Shown here: positions 7,975-14,865 of the stretch, piece after piece
Numbering within the stretch: the stretch's first letter is position 1
How the letters are laid out: each line of letters starts with the position of its first letter
From: AV2 sp035637175
GTDB lineage: Bacteria; Verrucomicrobiota; Verrucomicrobiia; Limisphaerales; AV2
DNA: 18,903 nucleotides
Direction: 5' to 3'
Assembly: GCA_035637175.1 (NCBI GenBank)
Contig: DASPXS010000298.1
Coordinates: 1-18,903 of the forward strand
Notes under the pieces: generated by a model
What the model saw: only the letters and a program-made list of their open reading frames with translations
The model's database searches: none
Told to the model about the DNA's origin: nothing
Program-made: the position numbers and the translations under genes

Positions 7975-8532
7975 ATGGCTCATAATGACAATGACAGTCG
8001 CATGACTGCCCAGCAGGAATTTGAGTCCCTTGTGACCCGGTATTACTCCACGCTGTATCAGTTCGCTTTCAGTCTGGCACGAAACGAAGACGACGCCGGC
8101 GACCTGACCCAGCAAACCTTTTACGCCTGGGCGCGCAAAGGCCATCAACTCCGCGATCGGTCCAAAGTCAAGACGTGGCTCTTTACGACTTTGTATCGCG
8201 AATTCCTGGAAAAGAAACGGCGCCAAACCCGCTTTCCCCACTATGAATTGGGCGGGGTGGATCAGGACCTGCCCAACGTCCCGCCGGCCGGCGTCAATGA
8301 ATTGGATGCCAGCGCGGTGTTGCAATCGCTCTCGCAACTGGAGGAGACCTTTCAGGCGCCCCTGTCGCTGTTCTATCTCGAAGAGCATTCCTACAAGGAA
8401 ATCGCCGACATCCTGGGCATTCCCCTCGGCACGGTGAAATCCCGCATCTCGCGCGGCATCGCGCAATTGCAGCAAATCCTGACGGACGGCAACCAGCCGG
8501 CCACCACGTCGAAAACAGACCCCCGTGGATAA
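7975..8532 (+). CDS. ECF-type RNA polymerase sigma factor with downstream anti-sigma partner
   Basis: A 185-residue sigma-70 family factor. Region 2 spans about residues 10-80 (EFESLVTRYYSTLYQFAFSL, DAGDLTQQTFYAWARKG, VKTWLFTTLYREFL). Region 4 spans about 120-170 (LEETFQAPLSLFYLEEHSYK, EIADILGIPLGTVKSRISRG), the standard RpoE-like helix-turn-helix. The ATG at 7975 was chosen since the conserved domain starts shortly after it. ATG at 8002 is equally usable, and a TTG at 7912 would put a hairpin inside the coding region. Its last 8 bases overlap the next gene, a sign of translational coupling. It would control genes responding to an envelope signal, possibly including its own operon; no binding sites were identified. 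Confidence 0.9.
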   Translation: MAHNDNDSRMTAQQEFESLVTRYYSTLYQFAFSLARNEDDAGDLTQQTFYAWARKGHQLRDRSKVKTWLFTTLYREFLEKKRRQTRFPHYELGGVDQDLPNVPPAGVNELDASAVLQSLSQLEETFQAPLSLFYLEEHSYKEIADILGIPLGTVKSRISRGIAQLQQILTDGNQPATTSKTDPRG

Positions 8533-9271
8533 TCAACAGGCCAAAGAGATTCTGCTGCGCTATCGGCCGGGAACAACCGACGCCACCGACCCCGAGTTCG
8601 CCGCGGCGTTGGAACAGGCCAAACGGGATGTCGAACTGGGTCGCTGGTTCGAACGACACTGCGCCTTTCAAAGCGCGATTCGCGACCGGTTCAGACAACT
8701 GACGGCGCCCCCGGATCTGAAGGAAAAAATTCTGGCCGACTGCCGTCCCGCGGCAGTCGTCCTCTGGTGGCAACGCCCGGTTTTTCAAACATTGGCGGCG
8801 GCGGCCGCAATCGTGTTGCTGATCGGCCTGGCTTACATCTGGACCCAACCGGGCGAGGACAAAAGTTTCGCCGCGTTACGCAACCGCGTGGTCCGAAACG
8901 CGCAGCGGGGCTATGTCATGGACATAACGACCACCAATCTCGGCGAAATCCGCCGGTACCTGGCGACACGCGAAGCCCACGCCGACTACGTGCTGCCCGC
9001 TCCCCTGGAGAAACTCCCCGGCGACGGCGGCGCAGTTTTGCATTGGCGTAACAAGAAGGTCTCCATGGTCTGCTTCGCTTTAGGCAATCGCAATGACCTT
9101 TTTCTGTTCGTGGTCGAACGGTCCGATGTGCCCGACGCACCCGCTGCCGATGAACCGGAGTTCACGCGGATTGGAAAGCTGACCGCCGCGAGCTGGAGCA
9201 AAGGCGACAAAGCCTATGTCCTTGCCGGGGCCGGCGACGAACAGTTTCTCCGCAAGTATCTGGTTCCCTGA
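8525..9271 (+). CDS. Putative membrane-bound anti-sigma factor
   Basis: A 248-residue protein translated from a GTG that overlaps the end of the sigma factor gene by 8 nt. A cytoplasmic N-terminal part (about residues 1-84) contains VELGRWFERHCAFQSAIRDR and APPDLKEKIL, wording typical of verrucomicrobial anti-sigma regulators. A single membrane segment follows (residues 86-107, VFQTLAAAAAIVLLIGLAYI). The remaining ~140 residues would be periplasmic and contain a mixed alpha/beta domain without a known signature. The assignment rests on gene position, topology and this N-terminal pattern. The classical zinc anti-sigma motif (His-X3-Cys-X2-Cys) is absent; only one His-Cys pair (residues 45-46) is present. 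The stop codon at 9269-9271 overlaps the first heptamer of a tandem repeat. Confidence 0.7.
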   Translation: MDNQQAKEILLRYRPGTTDATDPEFAAALEQAKRDVELGRWFERHCAFQSAIRDRFRQLTAPPDLKEKILADCRPAAVVLWWQRPVFQTLAAAAAIVLLIGLAYIWTQPGEDKSFAALRNRVVRNAQRGYVMDITTTNLGEIRRYLATREAHADYVLPAPLEKLPGDGGAVLHWRNKKVSMVCFALGNRNDLFLFVVERSDVPDAPAADEPEFTRIGKLTAASWSKGDKAYVLAGAGDEQFLRKYLVP

Positions 9272-9325
9272 GTTCAGAGTTCAAGGTTCACGCTTCACGC
9301 TTCACGCTTCACGCTTCACGTTAAC
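9270..9325. repeat. Heptamer tandem repeat between convergent genes
   Basis: Eight consecutive 7-bp units: GAGTTCA twice, AGGTTCA, CGCTTCA four times, then the degenerate CGTTAAC. The array fills the gap between the putative anti-sigma gene and rdgB. It contains part of the stop codon of the first (9269-9271) and the whole stop codon of the second (9316-9318, reverse strand). Confidence 0.9.
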
Positions 9326-10041
9326 GTTTTCAGGAGCATGCGCTCCCGCAGTTTTGCCAATGCCCTCGCGCGATGGCTTAACCTGTTTTTCACCTCCCCA
9401 CCCAGCTCCCCGAACGATTCTTGATAACCGTCAGGAATGAAGAGCGGGTCGTAGCCAAATCCTCCCTGCCCTCGCGCCGCCAAACCGATGCGCCCCTCGC
9501 ACACGCCTTCGAACAATTCCGTTTCCAGCTCCGCTTCGTCTGCGTAACAAACCGGCGAAGACCCTTTCTGCATCGGAGGCAAAACGGGCGTCAACGCCAG
9601 CACGCAGCGAAAGCGGGCCGTTCGTTTCTCCGGCGGAACGTCCTTCAACAAACGAAGCAGCCTGGCGTTATTCGCAACGTCCGATGTGTTGCCCGCCGCG
9701 GGCGCTGTCGAACGGTCTCCATCTTCATGCAGCGCGGCAAACCGGGCTGAATGAACCCCCGGCGCGCCCTGGAGCGCATCGACCTCCAGCCCGGAATCAT
9801 CGGCCATGACGTACCGTTCCGCATGCCGCACTCCGCACTCCGCATTTTCAGCGCGGGCGAGCCAATGAGCCAGTTCAACGGACTTCTTCGTTGCGTTGCC
9901 GGCGAACGTGTCCGCGTCCTCAATCGTCTTCGGCGCATCCGGAAAATCGCTGAGCGTGAGATACTGAAAACGTTCACCGAGAATGGCGCGAATTTCCCGG
10001 ACCTTATGGGCGTTCCGCGTCGCGATCACCAATCGTGTCAT
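9316..10041 (-). CDS. rdgB: dITP/XTP pyrophosphatase (non-canonical purine NTP pyrophosphatase)
   Basis: A HAM1/RdgB-family enzyme that hydrolyses dITP, XTP and related nucleotides to monophosphate and pyrophosphate, keeping deaminated bases out of DNA and RNA. Family landmarks are present in order: LVIATRNAHKVREI (nucleotide/phosphate binding), ADDSGLEVDALQGAPGVHSA, NNARLL, KRTARFRCVLAL, GQGGFGYDPLFIPDGY and SHRARAL. At 241 residues it is about 40 longer than usual. The excess lies at about residues 64-76 (a heptamer-repeat-derived stretch), 106-120 (EDGDRSTAPAAGNTSD) and in the stretch between LALTPV and ETELFEG. The ATG at 10041 begins the conserved domain; the frame stays open upstream to 10206 through repeat DNA, which I consider non-coding. 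The stop codon lies in a heptamer array. Confidence 0.93.
   Translation of the reverse strand: MTRLVIATRNAHKVREIRAILGERFQYLTLSDFPDAPKTIEDADTFAGNATKKSVELAHWLARAENAECGVRHAERYVMADDSGLEVDALQGAPGVHSARFAALHEDGDRSTAPAAGNTSDVANNARLLRLLKDVPPEKRTARFRCVLALTPVLPPMQKGSSPVCYADEAELETELFEGVCEGRIGLAARGQGGFGYDPLFIPDGYQESFGELGGEVKNRLSHRARALAKLRERMLLKTLT
9817..9844. repeat. Heptamer tandem repeat inside rdgB
   Basis: Four 7-bp units on the + strand (TTCCGCA, TGCCGCA, CTCCGCA, CTCCGCA). In the rdgB frame they encode part of AENAECGVRHAER, which sits just before the conserved ADDSGLEVDAL motif where homologues normally have a short connecting segment. Confidence 0.85.
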
Positions 10042-10123
10042 GCTCTGCCCAGTGTACGCGCGCGGCGCGGAAACACCCGAAAAATTCATCGTCGATTCAA
10101 AGAACGGACCGGGCGCGGACGAT

Positions 10124-10158
10124 CCCCCACCTCCCTCCCGGGGGCGGTGGGGGGTGGG
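10124..10158. repeat. C-rich/G-rich imperfect palindrome
   Basis: A run CCCCCACCTCCCTCCC is followed directly by GGGGGCGGTGGGGGGTGGG, which can fold into an imperfect hairpin. It is of the same general kind as the C-rich/G-rich element found inside leuS at 16532-16592, though not identical. Confidence 0.6.
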
Positions 10159-10238
10159 TTGCTTCGTGGAGAGACCCAAAGCCATTTTTGCCGCGCATTG
10201 GACCATGAACCCACTACGAACAGCCCGCTAAGAAACGC

Positions 10239-10386
10239 CGTAGCGGCAGGCATCTTGCCCGCCGTAGAGCCGGGCATCCTGCCCGGCGGATCAGGCTGGG
10301 AGTGCGGAATACGCCGCCGATATCGCGCGTTGGGTCCGGGCGGCAAGATGCCGCCCTCTACGGCAGCCAGGATGGCTGCGGCTACG
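10239..10386. repeat. 148-bp nested palindromic repeat
   Basis: The outer arms, 31 bp each at 10239-10269 and 10356-10386, pair at 26 of 31 positions. Inside lie smaller hairpins built on the theme GGCATC-TTGCC / GGCAAGATGCC (for example CCGGGCATCCTGCCCGG and GGCGGCAAGATGCCGCC). The layout looks like a dispersed intergenic element assembled from several related hairpins. Confidence 0.8.
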
Positions 10387-10454
10387 ACGGGAGCCGTTCA
10401 GTAAACAGGTGCGAGATTGTCGCTGAATCCTTACGCGTAACGCCGACTTTTCGC

Positions 10455-11297
10455 TCAGGGATTCGGCAGACGCCCGACCCGGTAGAATCGAAGAAGATTC
10501 ACATCGAAGACTTCTCCGAACTTTTCATTGCTGCTGGAAGCGGTGTTGGTGACAACGGCGTTCCAGTTGACGAAATTCGAGGAGTGTTCGATCACGTAGC
10601 GAAGTCCGGCATTGGCCGCGTACGTGAACTGAAACTCCCCATTGGTGATTGACGGCAACGAAAGCATGACATCCATCGGCGTAACCACCGAGATGTTCAC
10701 CGGGGAGGATGTGGCCGACAGGCCGCCGTTATCGGTGGCGACCGCGGTCAGCGCGTAATTGCCCGCAGCGAGATTGCCGGCCACGACACTGAACGGGCTC
10801 GCCGCGGCGGATCCGACAGCAGTGCTATTGGCAAAAAACTGAACGTTGGTCACGTTTCCGTCCGTGTCGGAGGCGCTGGCCAGGAGGGTGACGTCCGCCG
10901 GGGCGGCAAAAACGGCCCCGCTCACGGGATTGGTGATCGTCACCGAGGGAGCGATGTTGGCCAGGGCCTGGACCGTCACCGAGCCGACCATGCCAAAACC
11001 GACGTGGGGGATGCAATGGTAACCAAACGTTCCAGCGCTGTTAAATGTATGTGAGCAGCTCGTCGCGACCGTGCCGTCGCCGCAGATCGGGTCGGCACCG
11101 TCTCCGGTGACGGTGTGGATTCCTCCGGCATTGGTCCAGACCACGGTGTCCCCGACATTGATGGTGAGGCTGCTCGGTCGAAACGTAAGGCTCGCTCCAC
11201 CAAAGGCCACAAAGTTGGTTGCGGCCCGAGCATACGAAGTAGCAACGAGAAGCGCCGCAAACCAGGCGCTGCCATTAACAAAAGAAAATATTTTCAT
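10455..11297 (-). CDS. Secreted plastocyanin-like copper protein with Ig-like domain
   Basis: A 280-residue exported protein. After a signal peptide (cut near YARAA, residues 22-26) comes a type-1 copper (cupredoxin) domain at about residues 27-110. It has the probable ligands His61 (GGIHTVTG), Cys95, His98 and Met103; the spacing C-X2-H-X4-M in YHCIPHVGFGM is that of plastocyanin. A second Cys pair (residues 72 and 81) could form a disulfide. A bacterial Ig-like domain follows at about 115-205, then a C-terminal segment ending FYRVGRLPNP that resembles the end of the DNRLRE protein at 14866-15804. The likely role is a one-electron carrier in the periplasm or at the cell surface. It lies 157 nt downstream of the porin-cytochrome gene on the same strand, so it may belong to the same electron-transfer pathway. 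AGGA about 12 nt before the ATG is a weak ribosome site. Confidence 0.88.
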   Translation of the reverse strand: MKIFSFVNGSAWFAALLVATSYARAATNFVAFGGASLTFRPSSLTINVGDTVVWTNAGGIHTVTGDGADPICGDGTVATSCSHTFNSAGTFGYHCIPHVGFGMVGSVTVQALANIAPSVTITNPVSGAVFAAPADVTLLASASDTDGNVTNVQFFANSTAVGSAAASPFSVVAGNLAAGNYALTAVATDNGGLSATSSPVNISVVTPMDVMLSLPSITNGEFQFTYAANAGLRYVIEHSSNFVNWNAVVTNTASSSNEKFGEVFDVNLLRFYRVGRLPNP

Positions 11298-11454
11298 CGT
11301 TTTTAATATTCCTGCGATTTGCGGTCGTGAGCTTTGCCGCGCTGAAGCGGAAATCCCCAGCGCTTAGCCGTTACACGACGACACTGCACAGGCATGAGAC
11401 GGTCGATGTTCAGTTTTTGTTCCTCACCGTATGCCGGGGCAAAACTGCGAATTG

Positions 11455-13917
11455 TCAGGGTAATGCAATATTCAGCGAAGCCAGAACGGCATGCGCCCTG
11501 TAATTATTCACCCCGGCGGAGACGGGTTCGCTATAGCGGAAAAAACCATACTGCAGCGTGCCGGTCATGTTCTTCAAGAGCCGCCGCGTGACGCCCGCCG
11601 TCACGCCATGACGATCGTAAACCAGTCCCAGGGGAAGTCCGCCGCTTTCGTTGTGCTGCCGATAATCGGCTCGTGAATAGGTGTAGATCGCCCGGAAATC
11701 GGTCGATCGACTCACCGCAAAGTTGGCGCTGGCGAGAACGGTATAAATATCGCCCTTATTCGGCACCACCGCAGGTTGGCCGGCAGGCAGTTCATTATCG
11801 CCCGATACCAGACGCGATTGGCTGTAGGAAAACGTCGTAGAAAGATAAAGCCTGCGCCACGGCGTCAAGGTCACGTTAGCGCTGTAAACGTGCGCGTCAT
11901 AGTTGCCCGCCAGAAGCGCGCCGCCCGGAGTATTCAGCAGCGGAGTAGGATCGGTGTCGGTGCGATAATCGGTGGAGACGAGTTGGTATTTCAGTGTCGT
12001 CTTCAACCAGGCCATCAGGCGCAGGACTACTTTCGCCTCGATTTGATCGGTTGTAATTTCGCGCGAACGGATAAACGCGGGATATCCGTTGCTCATCGGT
12101 GATGGCAGGTCGATCTCGTGATGATAATCGGTTTGCTTGACGCGATGCTCGTAACTTGGCTCGAATGATACGCGCGCCCACGGCGAAAAAGTGAATCCAG
12201 CGCGGTAATCGTGCAAGTCACCGGTGGCTTCGGTGTCGCGGATGAAATCAAAACTCCCGGTGTTCGTGGAGCCATTCAGCGTCAGAAACTGTTGTTCGTA
12301 GTAGTCGATCCGTTCCTGCTGAAAATGCGCCTCGGCATACAGTACCGTGAAAGGGATTCTGGTGTAGCGCAACGCAACGTTTTCGTCGAGGGCGGTCCTG
12401 TCCCGGTCCGAACCTGGTTCGCCGGAGCCGGACACGATCTCCCCCGCTGAAGTCACAACGTTGGTCGCGAAGAGATCGACCGAACCTTCGTTGTGCGTCC
12501 ATTCACTTTGAATTCCGCTCGACAGGGTGAACCCCTCCCAAGGACCCAGCAGCGCATTGGCGCTGACGGCATGCGACTGTTGATTTAGCGAAATGCGCTC
12601 GCTTGAATCGCCCAGACTCGGAGGATACGCCGAGGACGATGAGCTGAACGCCTGGCTGAACGCCCCGTCGCCTTCCAGGTGGGTGTAAAGGTAGCCGCCG
12701 GACAACAGGAACCAATCGCGCAACTGCTTCTCGGCGCGGAACCCATTCGCCGCCTGGAAATGTCGGTAGTTCTCATTGTGCTCTCCGATCCTGTCGGGCG
12801 GAATCACCAGATCGCTGAAATCGCCCCGGTTCACGCGCGTTGTGGATAGTTCGTAGAACTCGGCGCGGAAATTGTCCTCCAGCGCGTAACCGCCGATTTC
12901 GTGCGCGAGGTCGAGTTTGAGGATGTGTGCGTGTTCACCGATGGTTTTGTAACCGGGAAAAAGCGCCTTGCCGAAGAATGCGGTCGGATCGCTGGAATAT
13001 TGCCCCCATTGCAACGTGGATTCATTGCCGTTCCTGAAGTGATATTCATAACCGGCCACAAGCTTCGGCCAGTCCGGCAGGGTTAGAGCCGCATCGAACC
13101 ACGCCTTGCCAATCTCCAGGTATAATTCCCGGTCCAGACTGGGCGGCGGCTGGTTGGACAACGCATAGAAGCCGCTCGTATCGTTGAAATATTTTCGATA
13201 GGTTTCGTAACCACCGCGGACGAATCCCACATCCGGCTCGATCAGAGTCAAGGCCACGCGATAATCGTTCTGATCGAACAATGCCCGCCCGTCCACCCAC
13301 AGGTCCGCTTCCTTACCGATCGGCTGGCGCATCTCGAAATGCTCGTAGCCGGCGGTAAATCCCTCCTTCACTCCCCAGTCTTCACGGAACTTTTGTTTGT
13401 TGCCGCTCACGCCGATCCATTGCGCCATGGGTGTGATGCTGAACTGGGTTTCGCGGGCCGTTGTTTCAGCCCCGGGCGGCCATTTCGCGCCCTGATCGAT
13501 CCAGGCGCGCAACACGCTGATCTGCCCGGCCGTGAGGGGGTCGCCCTTTCCTGCCGGCGGCATTTCCATGTCCTCGACCATCCGCGCAACATAGTAAATC
13601 AATTTGCTCTGCGCGCTCTGGCCCGGAACGATGTCATCCTTGTTGTTCTCGCCGCCTTTGAGGGCCGACTCGCGATTGTCGAGGCGGAAGCGGCTTTTAG
13701 GCCGTTCCGGTCCATGGCAGCGGAAACACGACTTCTCGAAAATCGGCTTGACGTCCCGGTCGAACTCGACCCGTTCCTCGGACGGCGGGGGCAAGCGACT
13801 GGCGTCGAGCTCAGCGGCAATCATCTCAACGCAGACGATGAAAGGCAGAAGGCGGCCAAGAACCAGCTCGGCCCGCCGGCGCGGCTCAATGCTCAATTTT
13901 ACTTTGCCAAATTCCAC
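11455..13917 (-). CDS. Outer-membrane beta-barrel with N-terminal monohaem cytochrome domain (MtrB/PioB-like porin fusion)
   Basis: A protein of about 820 residues. A hydrophobic N-terminal segment (LVLGRLLPFIVCVEMIAA) could be a signal peptide. At about residues 49-150 lies a PSCyt1-type haem domain: FDRDVKPIFEKSCFRCHGPE with the CXXCH motif at 64-68, RFRLDNRESALKGG, then the likely axial-Met region DMEMPPAGKGDPLT and LRAWIDQGAKWP. The remaining ~650 residues are alternating polar/aromatic strands separated by turns, for example LVAGYEYHFRNGNESTLQWG, as expected of a large outer-membrane barrel. The size and the cytochrome partner recall MtrB/PioB, though I cannot confirm the family by search. 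The GTG at 13917 was chosen because GAGGG lies 6 nt upstream; TTG at 13923 is the longer option. The start is 13 nt after the stop of the multihaem cytochrome gene, so the two form an operon. Confidence 0.82.
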   Translation of the reverse strand: MEFGKVKLSIEPRRRAELVLGRLLPFIVCVEMIAAELDASRLPPPSEERVEFDRDVKPIFEKSCFRCHGPERPKSRFRLDNRESALKGGENNKDDIVPGQSAQSKLIYYVARMVEDMEMPPAGKGDPLTAGQISVLRAWIDQGAKWPPGAETTARETQFSITPMAQWIGVSGNKQKFREDWGVKEGFTAGYEHFEMRQPIGKEADLWVDGRALFDQNDYRVALTLIEPDVGFVRGGYETYRKYFNDTSGFYALSNQPPPSLDRELYLEIGKAWFDAALTLPDWPKLVAGYEYHFRNGNESTLQWGQYSSDPTAFFGKALFPGYKTIGEHAHILKLDLAHEIGGYALEDNFRAEFYELSTTRVNRGDFSDLVIPPDRIGEHNENYRHFQAANGFRAEKQLRDWFLLSGGYLYTHLEGDGAFSQAFSSSSSAYPPSLGDSSERISLNQQSHAVSANALLGPWEGFTLSSGIQSEWTHNEGSVDLFATNVVTSAGEIVSGSGEPGSDRDRTALDENVALRYTRIPFTVLYAEAHFQQERIDYYEQQFLTLNGSTNTGSFDFIRDTEATGDLHDYRAGFTFSPWARVSFEPSYEHRVKQTDYHHEIDLPSPMSNGYPAFIRSREITTDQIEAKVVLRLMAWLKTTLKYQLVSTDYRTDTDPTPLLNTPGGALLAGNYDAHVYSANVTLTPWRRLYLSTTFSYSQSRLVSGDNELPAGQPAVVPNKGDIYTVLASANFAVSRSTDFRAIYTYSRADYRQHNESGGLPLGLVYDRHGVTAGVTRRLLKNMTGTLQYGFFRYSEPVSAGVNNYRAHAVLASLNIALP

Positions 13918-13923
13918 AGCCAA

Positions 13924-13928
13924 CCCTC
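13924..13928 (-). promoter_or_regulatory. Ribosome binding site of the porin-cytochrome gene
   Basis: GAGGG on the reverse strand lies 6 nt before the GTG at 13917 and just 2 nt after the stop codon of the upstream cytochrome gene. It favours the GTG over the TTG at 13923, which it nearly touches. Confidence 0.55.
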
Positions 13929-13930
13929 GT

Positions 13931-14719
13931 TCAAAATCGCAGCTTCGAACTCACATTCGATCCGTGCACGGCCGTGTGGCACCCGGCGCTGTAACAGGCG
14001 CCGAACTGCAGGTAAATGCCGTGGTCCTGCTTGCCGATGGCGATCTGCGTACCAGCCGATTGAGTCGATTGAATTTCCGAGTGGCATTTGAGGCAGAGAT
14101 TGACGTCCCGGTCCACGAGCAATTTGGCGTTGATCGACCCGTGCGGACTGTGGCAGACAGTGCATCCTTCGCGCATCGCGAGGTGTTCAAACACAAACGG
14201 CCGCGCCTGCTCCCGATGGCATTGCGCGCAATTCTCATTGAGACGCGCCATCGCCAGGCCCCCGCGCGGCTTCATGATGTCGCTCCCGTGCGGATCGTGG
14301 CATTGCACGCAATTCATCCGCTTTTCAATCACGGGATGGTGCTGCGGCAGGTTGAATTCCGCGTGGACCTCAAGATGGCATTGAAAACAACTCGCCGGGT
14401 CCTTGCCGGGATTGACAATGAATTTGCCGCGACCGCCACCCACGCGCACGTGCTCGCTGCCCGCCCCGTGGCACGACTCGCAGCCGGCCATCGCCGCCCA
14501 TTTCACGTCGTCTTTGTAAAAGCGGGCGTGCGGACTGGCGGGGAAAATGCGGGTGATGTTGGTATGGCAATCGGCGCAGACTTTGTTGCCGACGTAATGC
14601 GCACCCTCGATCTGCGGCGGGTCCACCACGGCCCGGTCCAGCGTGGAACAGGAACTGATCAACGCGACACTCGCGCCAATCAACACCAGTGCGCCTGTAA
14701 CTACATACCGGTTTTTCAT
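13931..14719 (-). CDS. Octahaem c-type cytochrome, MtrA/DmsE-like lipoprotein
   Basis: A 262-residue multihaem cytochrome. Seven CXXCH motifs begin at Cys48, 80, 111, 137, 164, 186 and 209; an eighth site is a CX4CH motif at residues 242-248 (CYSAGCH). Surrounding wording matches the MtrA/DmsE family: CESCHGAGSEHV, CHDPHGS, CAQCHREQARPFVFEH, CTVCHSPHGS, and the C-terminal TAVHGSN. MtrA and DmsE carry ten haems, so this is a shorter version. The N-terminus has a lipobox (LISSC, Cys24), pointing to a periplasm-facing lipoprotein. Its probable role is to pass electrons through the partner beta-barrel encoded 13 nt downstream. The ATG at 14719 gives a proper signal sequence; upstream in-frame sequence to 14812 looks non-coding. 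It is divergent from the gene at 14866, sharing a 146-nt upstream region. Confidence 0.92.
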   Translation of the reverse strand: MKNRYVVTGALVLIGASVALISSCSTLDRAVVDPPQIEGAHYVGNKVCADCHTNITRIFPASPHARFYKDDVKWAAMAGCESCHGAGSEHVRVGGGRGKFIVNPGKDPASCFQCHLEVHAEFNLPQHHPVIEKRMNCVQCHDPHGSDIMKPRGGLAMARLNENCAQCHREQARPFVFEHLAMREGCTVCHSPHGSINAKLLVDRDVNLCLKCHSEIQSTQSAGTQIAIGKQDHGIYLQFGACYSAGCHTAVHGSNVSSKLRF

Positions 14720-14865
14720 CGGTGAAAGGATTCGCGAACTCGTTTGGTCCCGCGGGAGCCGGCTTCTGACGGGCCGACATTTGACGAAAGCGCGCGACCA
14801 ATTCAAGCTCAATTCCGGCCGGGAACAATTTCGCGCATGCGCCGTCTTATTAACTAATCGTCTTC

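Larger units (their letters stand above)
10042..10454. other. Repeat-rich intergenic region
   Basis: No gene is supported in these 413 bases between rdgB and the copper protein gene, both transcribed leftward. It contains a C/G-rich palindrome at 10124-10158 and a larger nested palindrome at 10239-10386. The promoter of rdgB should lie here but I cannot pick it out. Confidence 0.6.

Noticed and set aside
9270..9325. CRISPR-like array
   Set aside because: The units are 7 bp with no spacers; this is a simple tandem repeat.
10042..10206. N-terminal extension of rdgB
   Set aside because: The added 55 residues read through a C/G-rich palindrome and precede the normal family start TRLVIATRN.
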